Positions 26,801 to 34,138 of a DNA stretch of 64,000 nt are shown here, one piece after another. Below the pieces are notes generated by a model, which worked only from the letters and a program-made list of their open reading frames with translations, did not search any database and was not told the DNA's origin. A program made the position numbers and the translations under genes. Location: assembly GCA_937975765.1 (NCBI GenBank), contig CALJUR010000081.1, forward strand, positions 17,126-81,125. Direction: 5' to 3'. Position 1 is the stretch's first letter; every line of letters starts with the position of its first letter. The DNA is from an uncultured Myxococcales bacterium. Its GTDB lineage: Bacteria > Myxococcota_A > UBA9042 > DTJE01.

Positions 26801-28297
26801 GCCTTCCTGCACTGCGTGGAGGCCGACCTGAAGGTGCCGGCCGCCGAGCGCAGGCGGCGACGCGTGAACCGCTTCCGTGCGCTGGAGCAGGAGAAGCAGG
26901 ACCTGGCGGAGACGCGCCGGCGGGGCGACGTGCTGCTGATCAACCCGATGGGGGTGGGCGCGCCGGCGACCGCGGCGATGCTGCGGTCCGAGGGCATGAA
27001 GGCCGAGGTGCTGCCGCTGCCGGACCGCGAGGCGCTGGAACTGGGCCGGCGCTACACGTCGGGCAAGGAGTGTCTGCCGATGACCATCACGCTGGGCAGC
27101 GTGCTGCAGCGCCTGCAGCGCGAACGCGACACGGACGAGACGTTCGCGCTGCTGATGCCCACGGCCGGCGGGCCCTGCCGGTTCGGCGCCTACAACCTGC
27201 TGCACAAGATCGCCTTCGAGCAGGCGGGCTGGAAGGACCGGATCCGCATCGTGTCGCCGGACGACAACGACTACTTCGCCGGCCTGCCGGCAGACTTCCA
27301 GTTGCGGCTGTGGTTCGCGATGGTGGGGGCGGACCTGCTGCTGGCGGCGCTGCATCACGTGCGCCCGGTCGAGAAGGAGAAGGGGGCGGCCGACCAGGTC
27401 TTCCGGCGCCGCTACGCCGAGCTGATCCGGCTGCTGGAGCGGCCCCGGGCCGGCAACTTGGCGCGCACCCTGCGGGAGGCGGGGCGCGGCATGTACGGCA
27501 TCCGCGACGTCGTGCGGGGGGCGGCGCGCGAACTGGCCGCGCTGGCGGACCGGACCCGCGACGTGCCGACCGTGGCCGTCGTGGGCGAGATCTACGTGCG
27601 GCTGGACCCGTTCGCGAACGACTTCGTCGTCGAGCGGCTGGAGAAGGCCGGGGTACGGGCACGGCTGGCCCCCTTCAACGAGTGGATCGAGTACACGGCC
27701 TGGACACGCAAGTACCGGATGCGGCACGACCGGCTGGTCGCGGGCGAGACGCCCCTGGAGATCCACGTATCCGCGGCGCTCCAGGAGGCGGCGCTGGACC
27801 ACCTGTACGACGAGGTGGCCGGCGTGCTGGGCTGGCCCCGCCGCACGCGCGTCCCGGAGGCCGTTCACGCGGGGCGCCGGTACGTGTCCGAGGACCTGCT
27901 GGGAGAGGCGATCCTGACGGTCGGGGGCCCGATCCACGAGTACGTGCAGGGGGAGATCGACGGCGTGGTCAGCGTGGGCCCCCTGGAGTGCATGCCGAAC
28001 AAGATCGCCGAGTCCCACTTCCTGCACGCCGCCCAGGACACGGGACTGCCGTCGCTGACGCTGGCGCTGAACGGCGACCCGCTGGACGACCGCTCGATCG
28101 AGGACTTCGTCTTCGAGGTCCGCGAGCGGGCGGCGCGGCGACGGAAGTCCCTGGCGCGGATGCGTCCCCCGCGCCTGGCCGACCTGCGGCGCGCTGCCGG
28201 GTCGATGCTGGTCCGCAAGGTGCTGTCGTGGGTCCCGGCGCTGCCGCCCGCGCCGCCGCCCGACCGATCGCGGGTCGACCGGCGCAAGACGGCTTGA
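23870..28297 (+). CDS. Acyl-CoA dehydratase activase-like fusion protein (BadF/BcrA ATPase x2 plus DUF2229-like part)
   Basis: 1475 residues, ATG after AGGAGGACC. Residues about 5-265 are a first BadF/BadG/BcrA/BcrD ATPase-type domain (FIGFDVGAEYLK; Cys125 in SRCSQGTG; Cys164 in GRCPVIL). Residues about 305-590 are a second, more canonical domain: GFDIGSTGSKALALD, ATGSGREIVG, FEIGGQDAKYI, Cys440 in NEACSAGTGSF and Cys481 in GQHCSVF. Those two Cys are the [4Fe-4S] ligands shared by the dimer in 2-hydroxyacyl-CoA dehydratase activators. The rest matches the DUF2229 / activase-related region, ending in a HgdB-like part. Such proteins are thought to drive ATP-dependent one-electron reduction of a partner dehydratase or reductase, found in anaerobes. 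No dehydratase subunits are encoded nearby, so the partner is unknown. Confidence 0.9.
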   Translation: MGDARFIGFDVGAEYLKAAEIRIGDGGARCGRTWEADHGKDPAGAIARLLPQLEWEEVAAAGVTGRMAPALDLPRIPLKAVLAAGLQLLHPGQADMTVVSIGAQGFFVAEVVGGHVRSLRENSRCSQGTGNFLRQLVERFGLSVAEADRLCEGIAEPCPLSGRCPVILKTDMTHLANRGEGRDRILAGLYDAVCENVQTLVRWQESPRALLLLGGVARSARIRDHFARQAHLHGLRMVGARDGQDAFLPAFGAAVMARHEGSAVAADRLLAPRPPRAFETFPGLAESLPQVLRMKAEVRPDDDRPHDVVVGFDIGSTGSKALALDLQSRQPVWQAWRRTMGDPVGAARGLVSTFLDETAGRHRVMGVAATGSGREIVGSLLAACFDPSRVFVLNEIAAHAEGALHHDSEVDTIFEIGGQDAKYIRLDHGRITDAAMNEACSAGTGSFIEEQGNRFEGAGDVAAIARAALHAGHGVSLGQHCSVFMAELIDQAVAAGQPRDAILAGLFDSVVQNYVKRVKGTRSIGRRIFCQGMPFQSDALAAAVARHTGRTVVVPPDPGTVGALGIALLALKEGVQDGAPLALDRLLQARVESRDTFVCPSTQGCGGAGNRCRIDRLDVALPDAKRRFTWGGNCSMYDRGTRRRRLPDGAPDPFAQREAAVRQVLDGLDGEPGRPVVAMTDEFALKGLIPFFATFANRLGFDVRVHRGGDREDLKRGIEQANVPWCAPMQLFHGVVRGMLDARPDVLLVPMIIDLPHHGDEPYSVTCPIVQAAPGVIREAFFREARLTRLVAPVIRMASAGLDADDFRGSCRELAAELGRPERWEAAYRTAREAQRRFDEACREIGRQALAFAREKGVVPVVVQGRAYTIHNDVLNSNVPALLRKQGALGIPVDCLPVPDQVPVFHDIYWHYAQANLRASHHVRRTEGVYSVFCSNYACGPDSFNLHFHAYAMENKPHVVIETDGHSGDAGTATRIEAFLHCVEADLKVPAAERRRRRVNRFRALEQEKQDLAETRRRGDVLLINPMGVGAPATAAMLRSEGMKAEVLPLPDREALELGRRYTSGKECLPMTITLGSVLQRLQRERDTDETFALLMPTAGGPCRFGAYNLLHKIAFEQAGWKDRIRIVSPDDNDYFAGLPADFQLRLWFAMVGADLLLAALHHVRPVEKEKGAADQVFRRRYAELIRLLERPRAGNLARTLREAGRGMYGIRDVVRGAARELAALADRTRDVPTVAVVGEIYVRLDPFANDFVVERLEKAGVRARLAPFNEWIEYTAWTRKYRMRHDRLVAGETPLEIHVSAALQEAALDHLYDEVAGVLGWPRRTRVPEAVHAGRRYVSEDLLGEAILTVGGPIHEYVQGEIDGVVSVGPLECMPNKIAESHFLHAAQDTGLPSLTLALNGDPLDDRSIEDFVFEVRERAARRRKSLARMRPPRLADLRRAAGSMLVRKVLSWVPALPPAPPPDRSRVDRRKTA

Positions 28298-28346
28298 CGT
28301 CCGCCCGTCAACCGCGGTACGGACGGATCCGGCGGAGGCAGAGACC

Positions 28347-28961
28347 GTGGCCGGGGTCAGCAGGGCGGATCGTCGCGAACAGATCATCGAGGCCGCCCTG
28401 ACCGTCTTCGCGGACAAGGGCTACCACCCGGCCGGCGTGGCCGACATCATCCAGCAGACCGGCATCGCCCGCGGCACGTTCTACCTGTACTTCACGGGGA
28501 AGCGGGCGGTGTTCGATGCGGTGCTGGACGAGATCTTCCTGCGAATCCTGGAACAGTTGCACCCGGTGAAGGTGCCCGACCCCTGGGACGAGCAGGTGGT
28601 GATCGACCAGGTGCGCGGCAACGCCCAGCGGCTGGCGCGCCTGATGCTGGCCAACCCCCGCAGCGTGCGGGTGCTGTTCGGCGAGGCGGCGGGACTGGAC
28701 CGCGAGGCCAGTGCGCGGCTGTCGGGGTTCTACGACCGGCTGGGCCACTGGGTGGGCGAGTCGCTGCAGGAGGGCATCCGGCTGGGGATCGTGCGGCCCT
28801 GCGACACGCTGGTGACGGCGCACGCCCTGATCGGCGCGCTGCGCGGCATGCTGTGGGCCTGGGCCGTCGGGCTGGTGCCGCTGGACGAGGCCACCCTGGT
28901 CGAGGAGACGCTGCGGCTGACCCGCGAGGGCGTGCTGCGGACCCGCGACCGCCCCGCCTAA
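28347..28961 (+). CDS. TetR/AcrR family transcriptional regulator
   Basis: 204 residues from GTG at 28347, 49 bases after the activase stop. Residues about 8-55 are the TetR helix-turn-helix: RREQIIEAALTVFADKGYHPAGVADIIQQTGIARGTFYLYFTGKRAVFDAVLDE split by the usual turn. The C-terminal ligand-binding part is helical and not specific. It likely controls its own operon through the palindrome at 23789-23814; acyl-CoA-type ligands are common in such pairs but this is not shown. The TAA stop is formed at the very edge of the AT-rich element that begins at 28960, so insertion of the element may have set the C-terminus. Confidence 0.92.
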   Translation: MAGVSRADRREQIIEAALTVFADKGYHPAGVADIIQQTGIARGTFYLYFTGKRAVFDAVLDEIFLRILEQLHPVKVPDPWDEQVVIDQVRGNAQRLARLMLANPRSVRVLFGEAAGLDREASARLSGFYDRLGHWVGESLQEGIRLGIVRPCDTLVTAHALIGALRGMLWAWAVGLVPLDEATLVEETLRLTREGVLRTRDRPA

Positions 28962-29106
28962 TTCAGGCGTAATTCAGGGACAGTCACCATTATTGTTAAG
29001 ACATCCCATTGGATTTGTTCATAAACACCCAAGTCGGACAATACTATCTTATAAAATCCATATGTTAGCCTACGAATAATGGTGACTGTCCCTGAATTCC
29101 TGAATT
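28960..29106. mobile_element. AT-rich palindromic element (MITE / REP-like), no coding capacity
   Basis: A perfect 24-bp inverted repeat occupies 28971-28994 and 29075-29098, each arm built around AATTCAGGGACAGTCACC followed by an AT-rich end. An extra AATTCAGG/CCTGAATT pair extends it at 28960-28967 and 29099-29106. The 80-base core between the arms is AT-rich (line 28981-29040 is 40% G+C against about 75% in flanking genes). Arms with GGGACAGTCACC are familiar from elements moved by IS200/Y1-type (RAYT) transposases; no such gene is in the window, so mobilisation in trans is inferred. It lies between the TetR gene and the end of the convergent porin gene. Confidence 0.75.
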
Positions 29107-29130
29107 GTGAGCTGCGCCTGAACCGGGGGG

Positions 29131-30360
29131 TCAGAAGAACAACTGGGCCTGGGTGGTGAAGCACTTGATCCAGGGCGCGGAGGCCAGGTTGCCGGTCTTC
29201 TGCGCGCCGAACTCCGTCTTGACGTTGACCGCCGCGTTGCGGATCCAGAAGTTCAGCCCGCCCTTCACCACCAGGAGGTCGCGGTCCTCCTGCCGGCCGC
29301 GGAACCAGTCCACCGAGAACACCGGCTCGAAGAAGGACCACCGGTAGCCCACCTCGCCCAGCAGCCCGATGCCGGAATTGCGCGACGGGACGACGCGGCG
29401 GGTCCCGTCCCCGTCGTACTTCAGCTCGTTGCCGTGGTCGTACCAGAAAAGGCCCATCATCGCGACGACCTCGTGGTCCTTGTCCGGGCCGAACGGCACG
29501 TCCACGAACACGTCCGCGGAGACCCCCACCGCGTCCCGGACGGTGCCCTTCCTTGCGACCGCCCTCGCGCCGTCCAGGTCGGACGGGGCGTCCATCACGG
29601 CGTCGTGCTGGTAGTCGAAGCCCGCTCCGATCGACAGCGTGGGCGACCTGCCGAACGTGATGCCCTTCGCGAAGAACTCCGTCTCGGTGCCCAGGATGCT
29701 GTAGCGCAGGTGGCCCGCGAACCGCGGCCAGTCCTCGGGGTTCGAGGTCAGCACGGCCTTCCCGGCGGCGTCCTTCAGGACCTCGTCCTTCGCGTCCTTC
29801 TGCAACGCGGTCTTCTGGGTCCCGTTGAAGACGCCCAGCCGGTACTGCAGCCTGCGGTTCGCAACGTACCCGCGCAACTGGATACCCAGGTCGCGCAGGT
29901 TCTTGTTGGACCCCTCCGGGAGGCGCAGCAGCCCCAGGTGAAAGTCCAGGCCGTTCAGGCCCGGCGCACTCTGGTGGCCGTGCCGGGCGAAGGGCAGCAG
30001 CATCATGCCGGCATCAACCATGAACTCGTCCACGACCTTGAAGGTCACGAACGCGTCGGAAATGATCATCGCGGCGCTCCAGTCGCCCCCCTTGCCCCAG
30101 TTCGGCTGCTCGGTGTCCACGAAGAACGAGATCCCCTTCCAGACGTCGCCCCACAGCAGCATCCGCACGCGCCGCAGGTAGAAATCCTTGCTCCAGGCGG
30201 TTCCGTCGGGCGCGCCCTTCTCCTGGAACTGGGCCTGGAACTGGATCAGGGCCGCCACGTTCAGGTTCGTGTGCTCGCCCAGGTCGAACTTCCAGGCGAA
30301 GGCGGGCGACGAGGCCAGCAGGATCGCCGCGACCGCCACGATGCGGGAGAACCGGTGCAT
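29131..30360 (-). CDS. Porin-like outer membrane protein
   Basis: 409 residues from ATG at 30360 (the frame is open much further upstream but without a start signal). The signal peptide IVAVAAILLASSPAFA is clear. The mature part starts NVAALIQFQAQFQEKG and has FYLRRVRMLLWGDVWKGISFFVDTE, the common opening of phosphate-selective porin O/P-like and other 16-strand barrels, then alternating strands with many aromatic residues. The last residue is Phe (AQLFF), as expected for the BAM recognition strand of outer membrane barrels. The substrate is unknown. Confidence 0.85.
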   Translation of the reverse strand: MHRFSRIVAVAAILLASSPAFAWKFDLGEHTNLNVAALIQFQAQFQEKGAPDGTAWSKDFYLRRVRMLLWGDVWKGISFFVDTEQPNWGKGGDWSAAMIISDAFVTFKVVDEFMVDAGMMLLPFARHGHQSAPGLNGLDFHLGLLRLPEGSNKNLRDLGIQLRGYVANRRLQYRLGVFNGTQKTALQKDAKDEVLKDAAGKAVLTSNPEDWPRFAGHLRYSILGTETEFFAKGITFGRSPTLSIGAGFDYQHDAVMDAPSDLDGARAVARKGTVRDAVGVSADVFVDVPFGPDKDHEVVAMMGLFWYDHGNELKYDGDGTRRVVPSRNSGIGLLGEVGYRWSFFEPVFSVDWFRGRQEDRDLLVVKGGLNFWIRNAAVNVKTEFGAQKTGNLASAPWIKCFTTQAQLFF

Positions 30361-30411
30361 CCGCGACTCCGGGTTCCGGGGTGGCCGAAGGATACGGCAA
30401 GGCGCGCCGCG

Positions 30412-30440
30412 TTGACAAAGCGGGATCCGTGCGCTCGAAT
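30412..30440 (+). promoter_or_regulatory. Promoter-like pair before SGNH hydrolase gene
   Basis: TTGACA (30412-30417), 17 bases, TCGAAT (30435-30440), about 40 bases before the GTG at 30481. Confidence 0.45.
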
Positions 30441-30480
30441 CGAGCCTCCCGACGGACCGGAGGCCCCCATCCGCCGCCCC

Positions 30481-31665
30481 GTGACGCTCCCGGACCCGAC
30501 GCGGCTGCTGCCGGTGGCCGCGCTGGCCTGCCTGCTGGCGGCGCGATCCCTTCAGGGGGTGCCGTCCGGCCTGCTGTTCGGGACCGGCCTGCTGCTGCTG
30601 GCGGCGTGGCCCGGGGCGCGGCTGGCATCGATGCGGCGGCGCGGGACGATGGCGCCGGGGCGCGAGAACCGCGCGCTGCTGGTCGCGGTGACGGTTCCGG
30701 CGGCGCTGGCCGTGCTGGTGGCGGCCGTGGCGATCCGCGCCCCGGGCGAGCGCAGCGGGTCGCACGTCGTCGAGGACATCGGCTTCGACCCGGTGCTGGG
30801 TCACGGCCCGCTGCCGGTCCCGGGCACCGACCCTTCGACCACCGTGGGCGAGCGCCGGCACGTCCCGGACCCGTCGCGCGACCCGGCCCTCCTGCTGGGC
30901 GACTCGGTGCTGTTCGGCTGGGGGCTGCCCGACGAGCAGACCGCGGCCCGGTTCCTGGACGGGCGGCTGCCCGGGCTGCAGGTGCTGAACGCGTCGGTGT
31001 CCGGCTACTCCCCCGAACAGTACCTGCTGTACCTGGACGAGATCCTGCGCCGCCCCGGCATGCGCCCGCGCATCGTGGTGCTGGGCCTGTACGCGGGCAA
31101 CGACTACCACTCCTGCGGCACCTCCAACTGGCGGGGCCACAGCAAGCCCGTGTACGAGGTGCGGGACGGCGGCATCGCCCCGTGGCGCTCGGTGACACCC
31201 GCCTGGAACTGCGTGGACCTGATGGGCGGCAGCCTGCTGATGAAACCCTTCTGGCGATGGAAGGAAGGTGCCGAAGCCTTCGTGAACGCCGCGTGCGGCA
31301 ACCGGGTCCTTCGGGAACCCGAGCACGAGCAGGTGGTGCGGGGGCTGCTGCGGGCGATCCGGGACCGCGCGGAGAAGTCCGGCACGCGGCTGCTGGTGCT
31401 GCTGCTTCCGGACCGGAACGACCTGGACGACCGCGCCACCGAGTACCGGCGGACCCTGTCCCGGCACGACCTGCTGGCCCGCATCCTGCGCGAGGAGGGG
31501 CTGGACGCGGTGGCGTTCGCGGACACCCTGCGGGAACCCGGTCGCGACCTGGACGAGTTGTTCCTGCCCGGGGACGCCGCGCACTACGCGCCTACCGGCC
31601 AGCGCCTGCTGGCCGACGTGCTGGAACGCGAGATCCGGCGCCGGCTGGAGGGCGAGCCGCGTTGA
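30481..31665 (+). CDS. Membrane-anchored SGNH/GDSL-type hydrolase
   Basis: 394 residues from GTG at 30481, the first start after the promoter-like pair and the start of a natural N-terminus. Two hydrophobic spans occupy about residues 8-45 and 65-90, followed by an outside SGNH domain. Block I is ALLLGDSVLFGWGL (Ser in GDS), block III has LYAGNDYHS (GND), and block V is GDAAHYAPTGQRLL (Asp and His two residues apart). All catalytic positions are present. SGNH proteins with membrane anchors often add or remove acyl or acetyl groups on envelope sugars; the substrate here is unknown. Its TGA stop overlaps the TTGACA that may belong to the coaE promoter. Confidence 0.85.
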   Translation: MTLPDPTRLLPVAALACLLAARSLQGVPSGLLFGTGLLLLAAWPGARLASMRRRGTMAPGRENRALLVAVTVPAALAVLVAAVAIRAPGERSGSHVVEDIGFDPVLGHGPLPVPGTDPSTTVGERRHVPDPSRDPALLLGDSVLFGWGLPDEQTAARFLDGRLPGLQVLNASVSGYSPEQYLLYLDEILRRPGMRPRIVVLGLYAGNDYHSCGTSNWRGHSKPVYEVRDGGIAPWRSVTPAWNCVDLMGGSLLMKPFWRWKEGAEAFVNAACGNRVLREPEHEQVVRGLLRAIRDRAEKSGTRLLVLLLPDRNDLDDRATEYRRTLSRHDLLARILREEGLDAVAFADTLREPGRDLDELFLPGDAAHYAPTGQRLLADVLEREIRRRLEGEPR

Positions 31666-31690
31666 CAAGGGCCGCCCGGCGCGGCATACC
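31662..31690 (+). promoter_or_regulatory. Weak promoter-like pair before coaE
   Basis: TTGACA (31662-31667) overlaps the stop of the SGNH gene; 17 bases on is CATACC (31685-31690). The start would fall within a few bases of the coaE ATG, so any transcript would be almost leaderless. Weak -10. Confidence 0.25.
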
Positions 31691-31699
31691 GGGGTCATC

Positions 31700-32347
31700 A
31701 TGCTGTCGATACCGGAAGGGATGCGGGTGATCGGGCTGACGGGGGGCATCGGGGCGGGCAAGTCCGTCGTGGCGCAGGCCTGGCGCGCGATGGGGATCCC
31801 GGTGATCGACGCGGACGAGGTGTCCCGCGACCAGGCGCGGCCCGGCGGGGCGGCCTTCGCGGCGGTGGTGGCGGAGTTCGGGCCGGGCATCCTGGGCCCG
31901 GACGGCGCGATCGACCGGGCGGCGCTGGCCGCGATCGTGTTCGCGGACCCGGAGCGGCGCCGCCGGCTGGAGGCGCTGACGCACGGGGAGGTGCTGGCCG
32001 AGGCGGGCCGCCGGCTGTCCGCGATGGCGCAGGCCGGCTGCCGGCTGGCGGTCGTCGAGGCGGCGCTGCTGATCGAGACCGGGCTGGACCGGGACCTGGA
32101 TGGCCTGGTCGCGGTGATCGCCCCGGAGGCCGACCGGATCCGCCGCGTGGCCGCACGGGACGGCGCGGACGAGGCCGCGGTGCGCGCGCGCATGGCCGCG
32201 CAGGTCGACGACGACCGGCGACGGGCCGCGGCCACCGCGATCCTCGACAACGACGGGGACCTGGATGCCCTGGTGGCGAAGGCCCGATCCGTCGCGATCG
32301 ATCTCGTGCTTGCGGGTCGTGACGACGTGCGGCGGCCCCCTGCGTGA
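31700..32347 (+). CDS. coaE: Dephospho-CoA kinase
   Basis: 215 residues. P-loop LTGGIGAGKSVVAQAW near the N-terminus, then VIDADEVSRDQ, the conserved acidic CoA-binding segment, and LLIETGLDRDLDGLVAV, all standard CoaE features. It performs the last step of coenzyme A synthesis, phosphorylation of dephospho-CoA at the 3'-OH, in the cytoplasm. Length is normal (E. coli 206). It converges with the IHF/HU gene; a CCCGGG hairpin lies between. Confidence 0.95.
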   Translation: MLSIPEGMRVIGLTGGIGAGKSVVAQAWRAMGIPVIDADEVSRDQARPGGAAFAAVVAEFGPGILGPDGAIDRAALAAIVFADPERRRRLEALTHGEVLAEAGRRLSAMAQAGCRLAVVEAALLIETGLDRDLDGLVAVIAPEADRIRRVAARDGADEAAVRARMAAQVDDDRRRAAATAILDNDGDLDALVAKARSVAIDLVLAGRDDVRRPPA

Positions 32348-32356
32348 CGGGGGACG

Positions 32357-32373
32357 CCCGGGACGGCCCCGGG
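32357..32373. terminator. Short G+C hairpin between convergent coaE and IHF/HU genes
   Basis: CCCGGG (32357-32362) and CCCGGG (32368-32373) can form a 6-pair stem with loop ACGGC. It is the only stem in the 29-base gap. No T-tract. Confidence 0.3.
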
Positions 32374-32376
32374 GGC

Positions 32377-32664
32377 CTACTTCTTCCGGGAGACGTTGAT
32401 CGTCTGGCGCAGGCCCAGGCCGGCCTTGAAGAAGGGCAGGCGCTTCGGCGGGACGGTGACCTTCTCGCCCGTCTTCGGGTTCCGGCCCTCGTAGCCCTCG
32501 TAGTCCTTGACCGTGAAGTTGCCGAAGTTGCGGATCTCGATCCGCTCGCCGCGCTTCATCGCGTCGATCATCTGCTCGAAAACGGCGTTCACGACGATGG
32601 CGGCGCGGTCCAGGGTGATCTCGCTGCGCTTCGCAACCGCCTCGATCAGTTCCGACTTCGTCAT
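32377..32664 (-). CDS. IHF/HU family DNA-bending protein
   Basis: 95 residues. MTKSELIEAVAKRSEITLDRAAIVV is the helical dimer part, IEIRNFGNFTVKDYEG and GRNPKTGEKVTVPPKRLPFFKAG are the beta-arm and DNA-binding region with the conserved Pro at the arm tip (GRNPKTG). The start resembles IhfB, but HU and IHF cannot be told apart with certainty. A good promoter with TATCAT lies just upstream. It would organise the nucleoid and assist promoters and recombination. Confidence 0.93.
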   Translation of the reverse strand: MTKSELIEAVAKRSEITLDRAAIVVNAVFEQMIDAMKRGERIEIRNFGNFTVKDYEGYEGRNPKTGEKVTVPPKRLPFFKAGLGLRQTINVSRKK

Positions 32665-32696
32665 GGGAAATCCTCCGGTTCCTCAAACGAGTCGGA

Positions 32697-32724
32697 ATGA
32701 TAACCATATCTGCCGGCGGGTCAA
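32697..32724 (-). promoter_or_regulatory. Promoter of the IHF/HU gene
   Basis: On the minus strand TTGACC (32724-32719), 16 bases, TATCAT (32702-32697), about 33 bases before the ATG. It is back to back with the pgi promoter. Confidence 0.6.
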
Positions 32725-32726
32725 GA

Positions 32727-32755
32727 TTGAATTTTTCCGGCCCGTCTGCTATCCC
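32727..32755 (+). promoter_or_regulatory. Promoter of the pgi operon
   Basis: TTGAAT (32727-32732), 17 bases, TATCCC (32750-32755), about 45 bases before the ATG at 32801. The two divergent promoters are separated by only two bases, so they may compete. Confidence 0.5.
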
Positions 32756-32800
32756 GGGTCCGGTCCCGCGATCCCATCCCTTGTCACGGAGCATGCGATC

Positions 32801-34138
32801 ATGTCCCGATCGTTCTCGCTTTCGCTGCACCGGTTCGGTGCCGACGTGATGGCCGCCGTGGCCTCCCGGGTTGCCGACGTGACGTTCCAGGCCCGGCGCC
32901 TGAAGGCCGACGCGAACGGCGTCGCCGCGTTCCTGCAAGTCCCCGACGATGACGCGAACGCCCGCGCGGTGGCCGACCGGGTCGCCGCGCTGCCGGCCCG
33001 CTTCCGCAAGGTGCTGGTGCTGGGCATCGGCGGATCCGCCCTGGGCGCCCAGGCGGCGCTGGACGCCCTGAAGCCGCTGCGGCCCGCCGGCGGCCGCGAG
33101 GTGCGCATCCTGGCGAACCTGGACCCCGTTTCCATCGCCGACGCGATGGCGTGGTTCGACCCGGCCGACACCCTGCTGAACCCCGTCACCAAGTCCGGCA
33201 CCACCGTCGAGACGCTGACCCAGTTCGCGCTGTTCGCGGACCGCATCCGGGCGGCGCGCGGCGAGGCCGGCCTGAAGGAAGGCGTCGTCGTCACCACCGA
33301 CCCCCAGAAGGGCGCGCTGCGGCGCGTCGCCCGCCGGCTGGACTGCCCGTCCCTGGAGGTCCCCCCCCGCGTCGGCGGCCGCTTCAGCGTGCTGACCCCG
33401 GTGGGCCTGTTCCCGATCGCCTGTGCGGGCCACGACGTGACCGCGATGCGTACCGGCGCCCGCGAGGTGATCGCGGCCTTCACGGACGGTGACGCGGCCG
33501 CGCACCCGTCCGTGCTGGCCGCGGCGGCGCAGGTCGAGTGGATGCGGCGCGGCGCGGCCGTGCGCGTGCTGTGGGCATACTGCGACCGGTTCGCCGCGAT
33601 GGGCGACTGGTTCTCCCAGTTGTGGGGCGAGTCGCTGGGCAAGCCGAAGGACGACGGTGCCGTCGGGTCCCAGCCGGTCCGCGCGATCGGTTCCACCGAC
33701 CAGCACTCGCTGCTGCAGTTGTTCATGGAGGGCCCCCGCGACAAGACGCTGACCTTCGTGACCGTCGGCGGCCCGCGCCCCGCGATGCCCGTGCCGGACC
33801 TGTCCGCCCTGGACCCGGACTTCGCCGAGTTCGCGCACCACGACGCGGCCGAGGTCTTCGACGCGCTGCGCTGCGGCACGATGGCGGGGCTGGTCGAGGC
33901 GGGCCGGCCCGTGGCCCACCTGCACGTGCCGGTGCTGGACGAGGCCGCCGTGGGCGCGCTGTTCGCCCACTTCGAGATCGAGACGGCGCTGGCCGGCTAC
34001 CTGCTGGGGATCGACCCGTTCGACCAGCCCGGCGTCGAGGCCGGCAAGAAGTTCGCCCATGGCCTCCTGGGCCGCCCCGGCATGGAGGCCTACGGCACGG
34101 CGGCGCGGCGGATCCTGGGCACGGAGGACGCGCAATGA
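32801..34138 (+). CDS. pgi: Glucose-6-phosphate isomerase
   Basis: 445 residues from ATG at 32801 (GGAG 9 bases before). The frame is open upstream but that part overlaps the divergent IHF gene. VLGIGGSALGAQAA and NPVTKSGTTVETL are the phosphosugar-binding SIS motifs, and IGSTDQHSLLQLFMEGP is the PGI signature; GKKFAHGLL occupies the catalytic lysine end. The short form (about 450 residues) is the Bacillus-type, not the 550-residue enterobacterial form. It interconverts glucose-6-P and fructose-6-P. The stop overlaps the next start (ATGA). Confidence 0.95.
   Translation: MSRSFSLSLHRFGADVMAAVASRVADVTFQARRLKADANGVAAFLQVPDDDANARAVADRVAALPARFRKVLVLGIGGSALGAQAALDALKPLRPAGGREVRILANLDPVSIADAMAWFDPADTLLNPVTKSGTTVETLTQFALFADRIRAARGEAGLKEGVVVTTDPQKGALRRVARRLDCPSLEVPPRVGGRFSVLTPVGLFPIACAGHDVTAMRTGAREVIAAFTDGDAAAHPSVLAAAAQVEWMRRGAAVRVLWAYCDRFAAMGDWFSQLWGESLGKPKDDGAVGSQPVRAIGSTDQHSLLQLFMEGPRDKTLTFVTVGGPRPAMPVPDLSALDPDFAEFAHHDAAEVFDALRCGTMAGLVEAGRPVAHLHVPVLDEAAVGALFAHFEIETALAGYLLGIDPFDQPGVEAGKKFAHGLLGRPGMEAYGTAARRILGTEDAQ

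Noticed and set aside
23815..28401. Plus-strand frame of 1528 codons over the activase gene
   Set aside because: It covers the activase gene in another frame and encodes Arg/Gly/Ala-rich sequence. The activase frame has the BadF and DUF2229 motifs.
29131..32250. 1039-codon minus-strand frame extending the porin gene upstream
   Set aside because: Only the last 409 codons have the signal peptide and barrel pattern; the rest is antisense to the SGNH and coaE genes.
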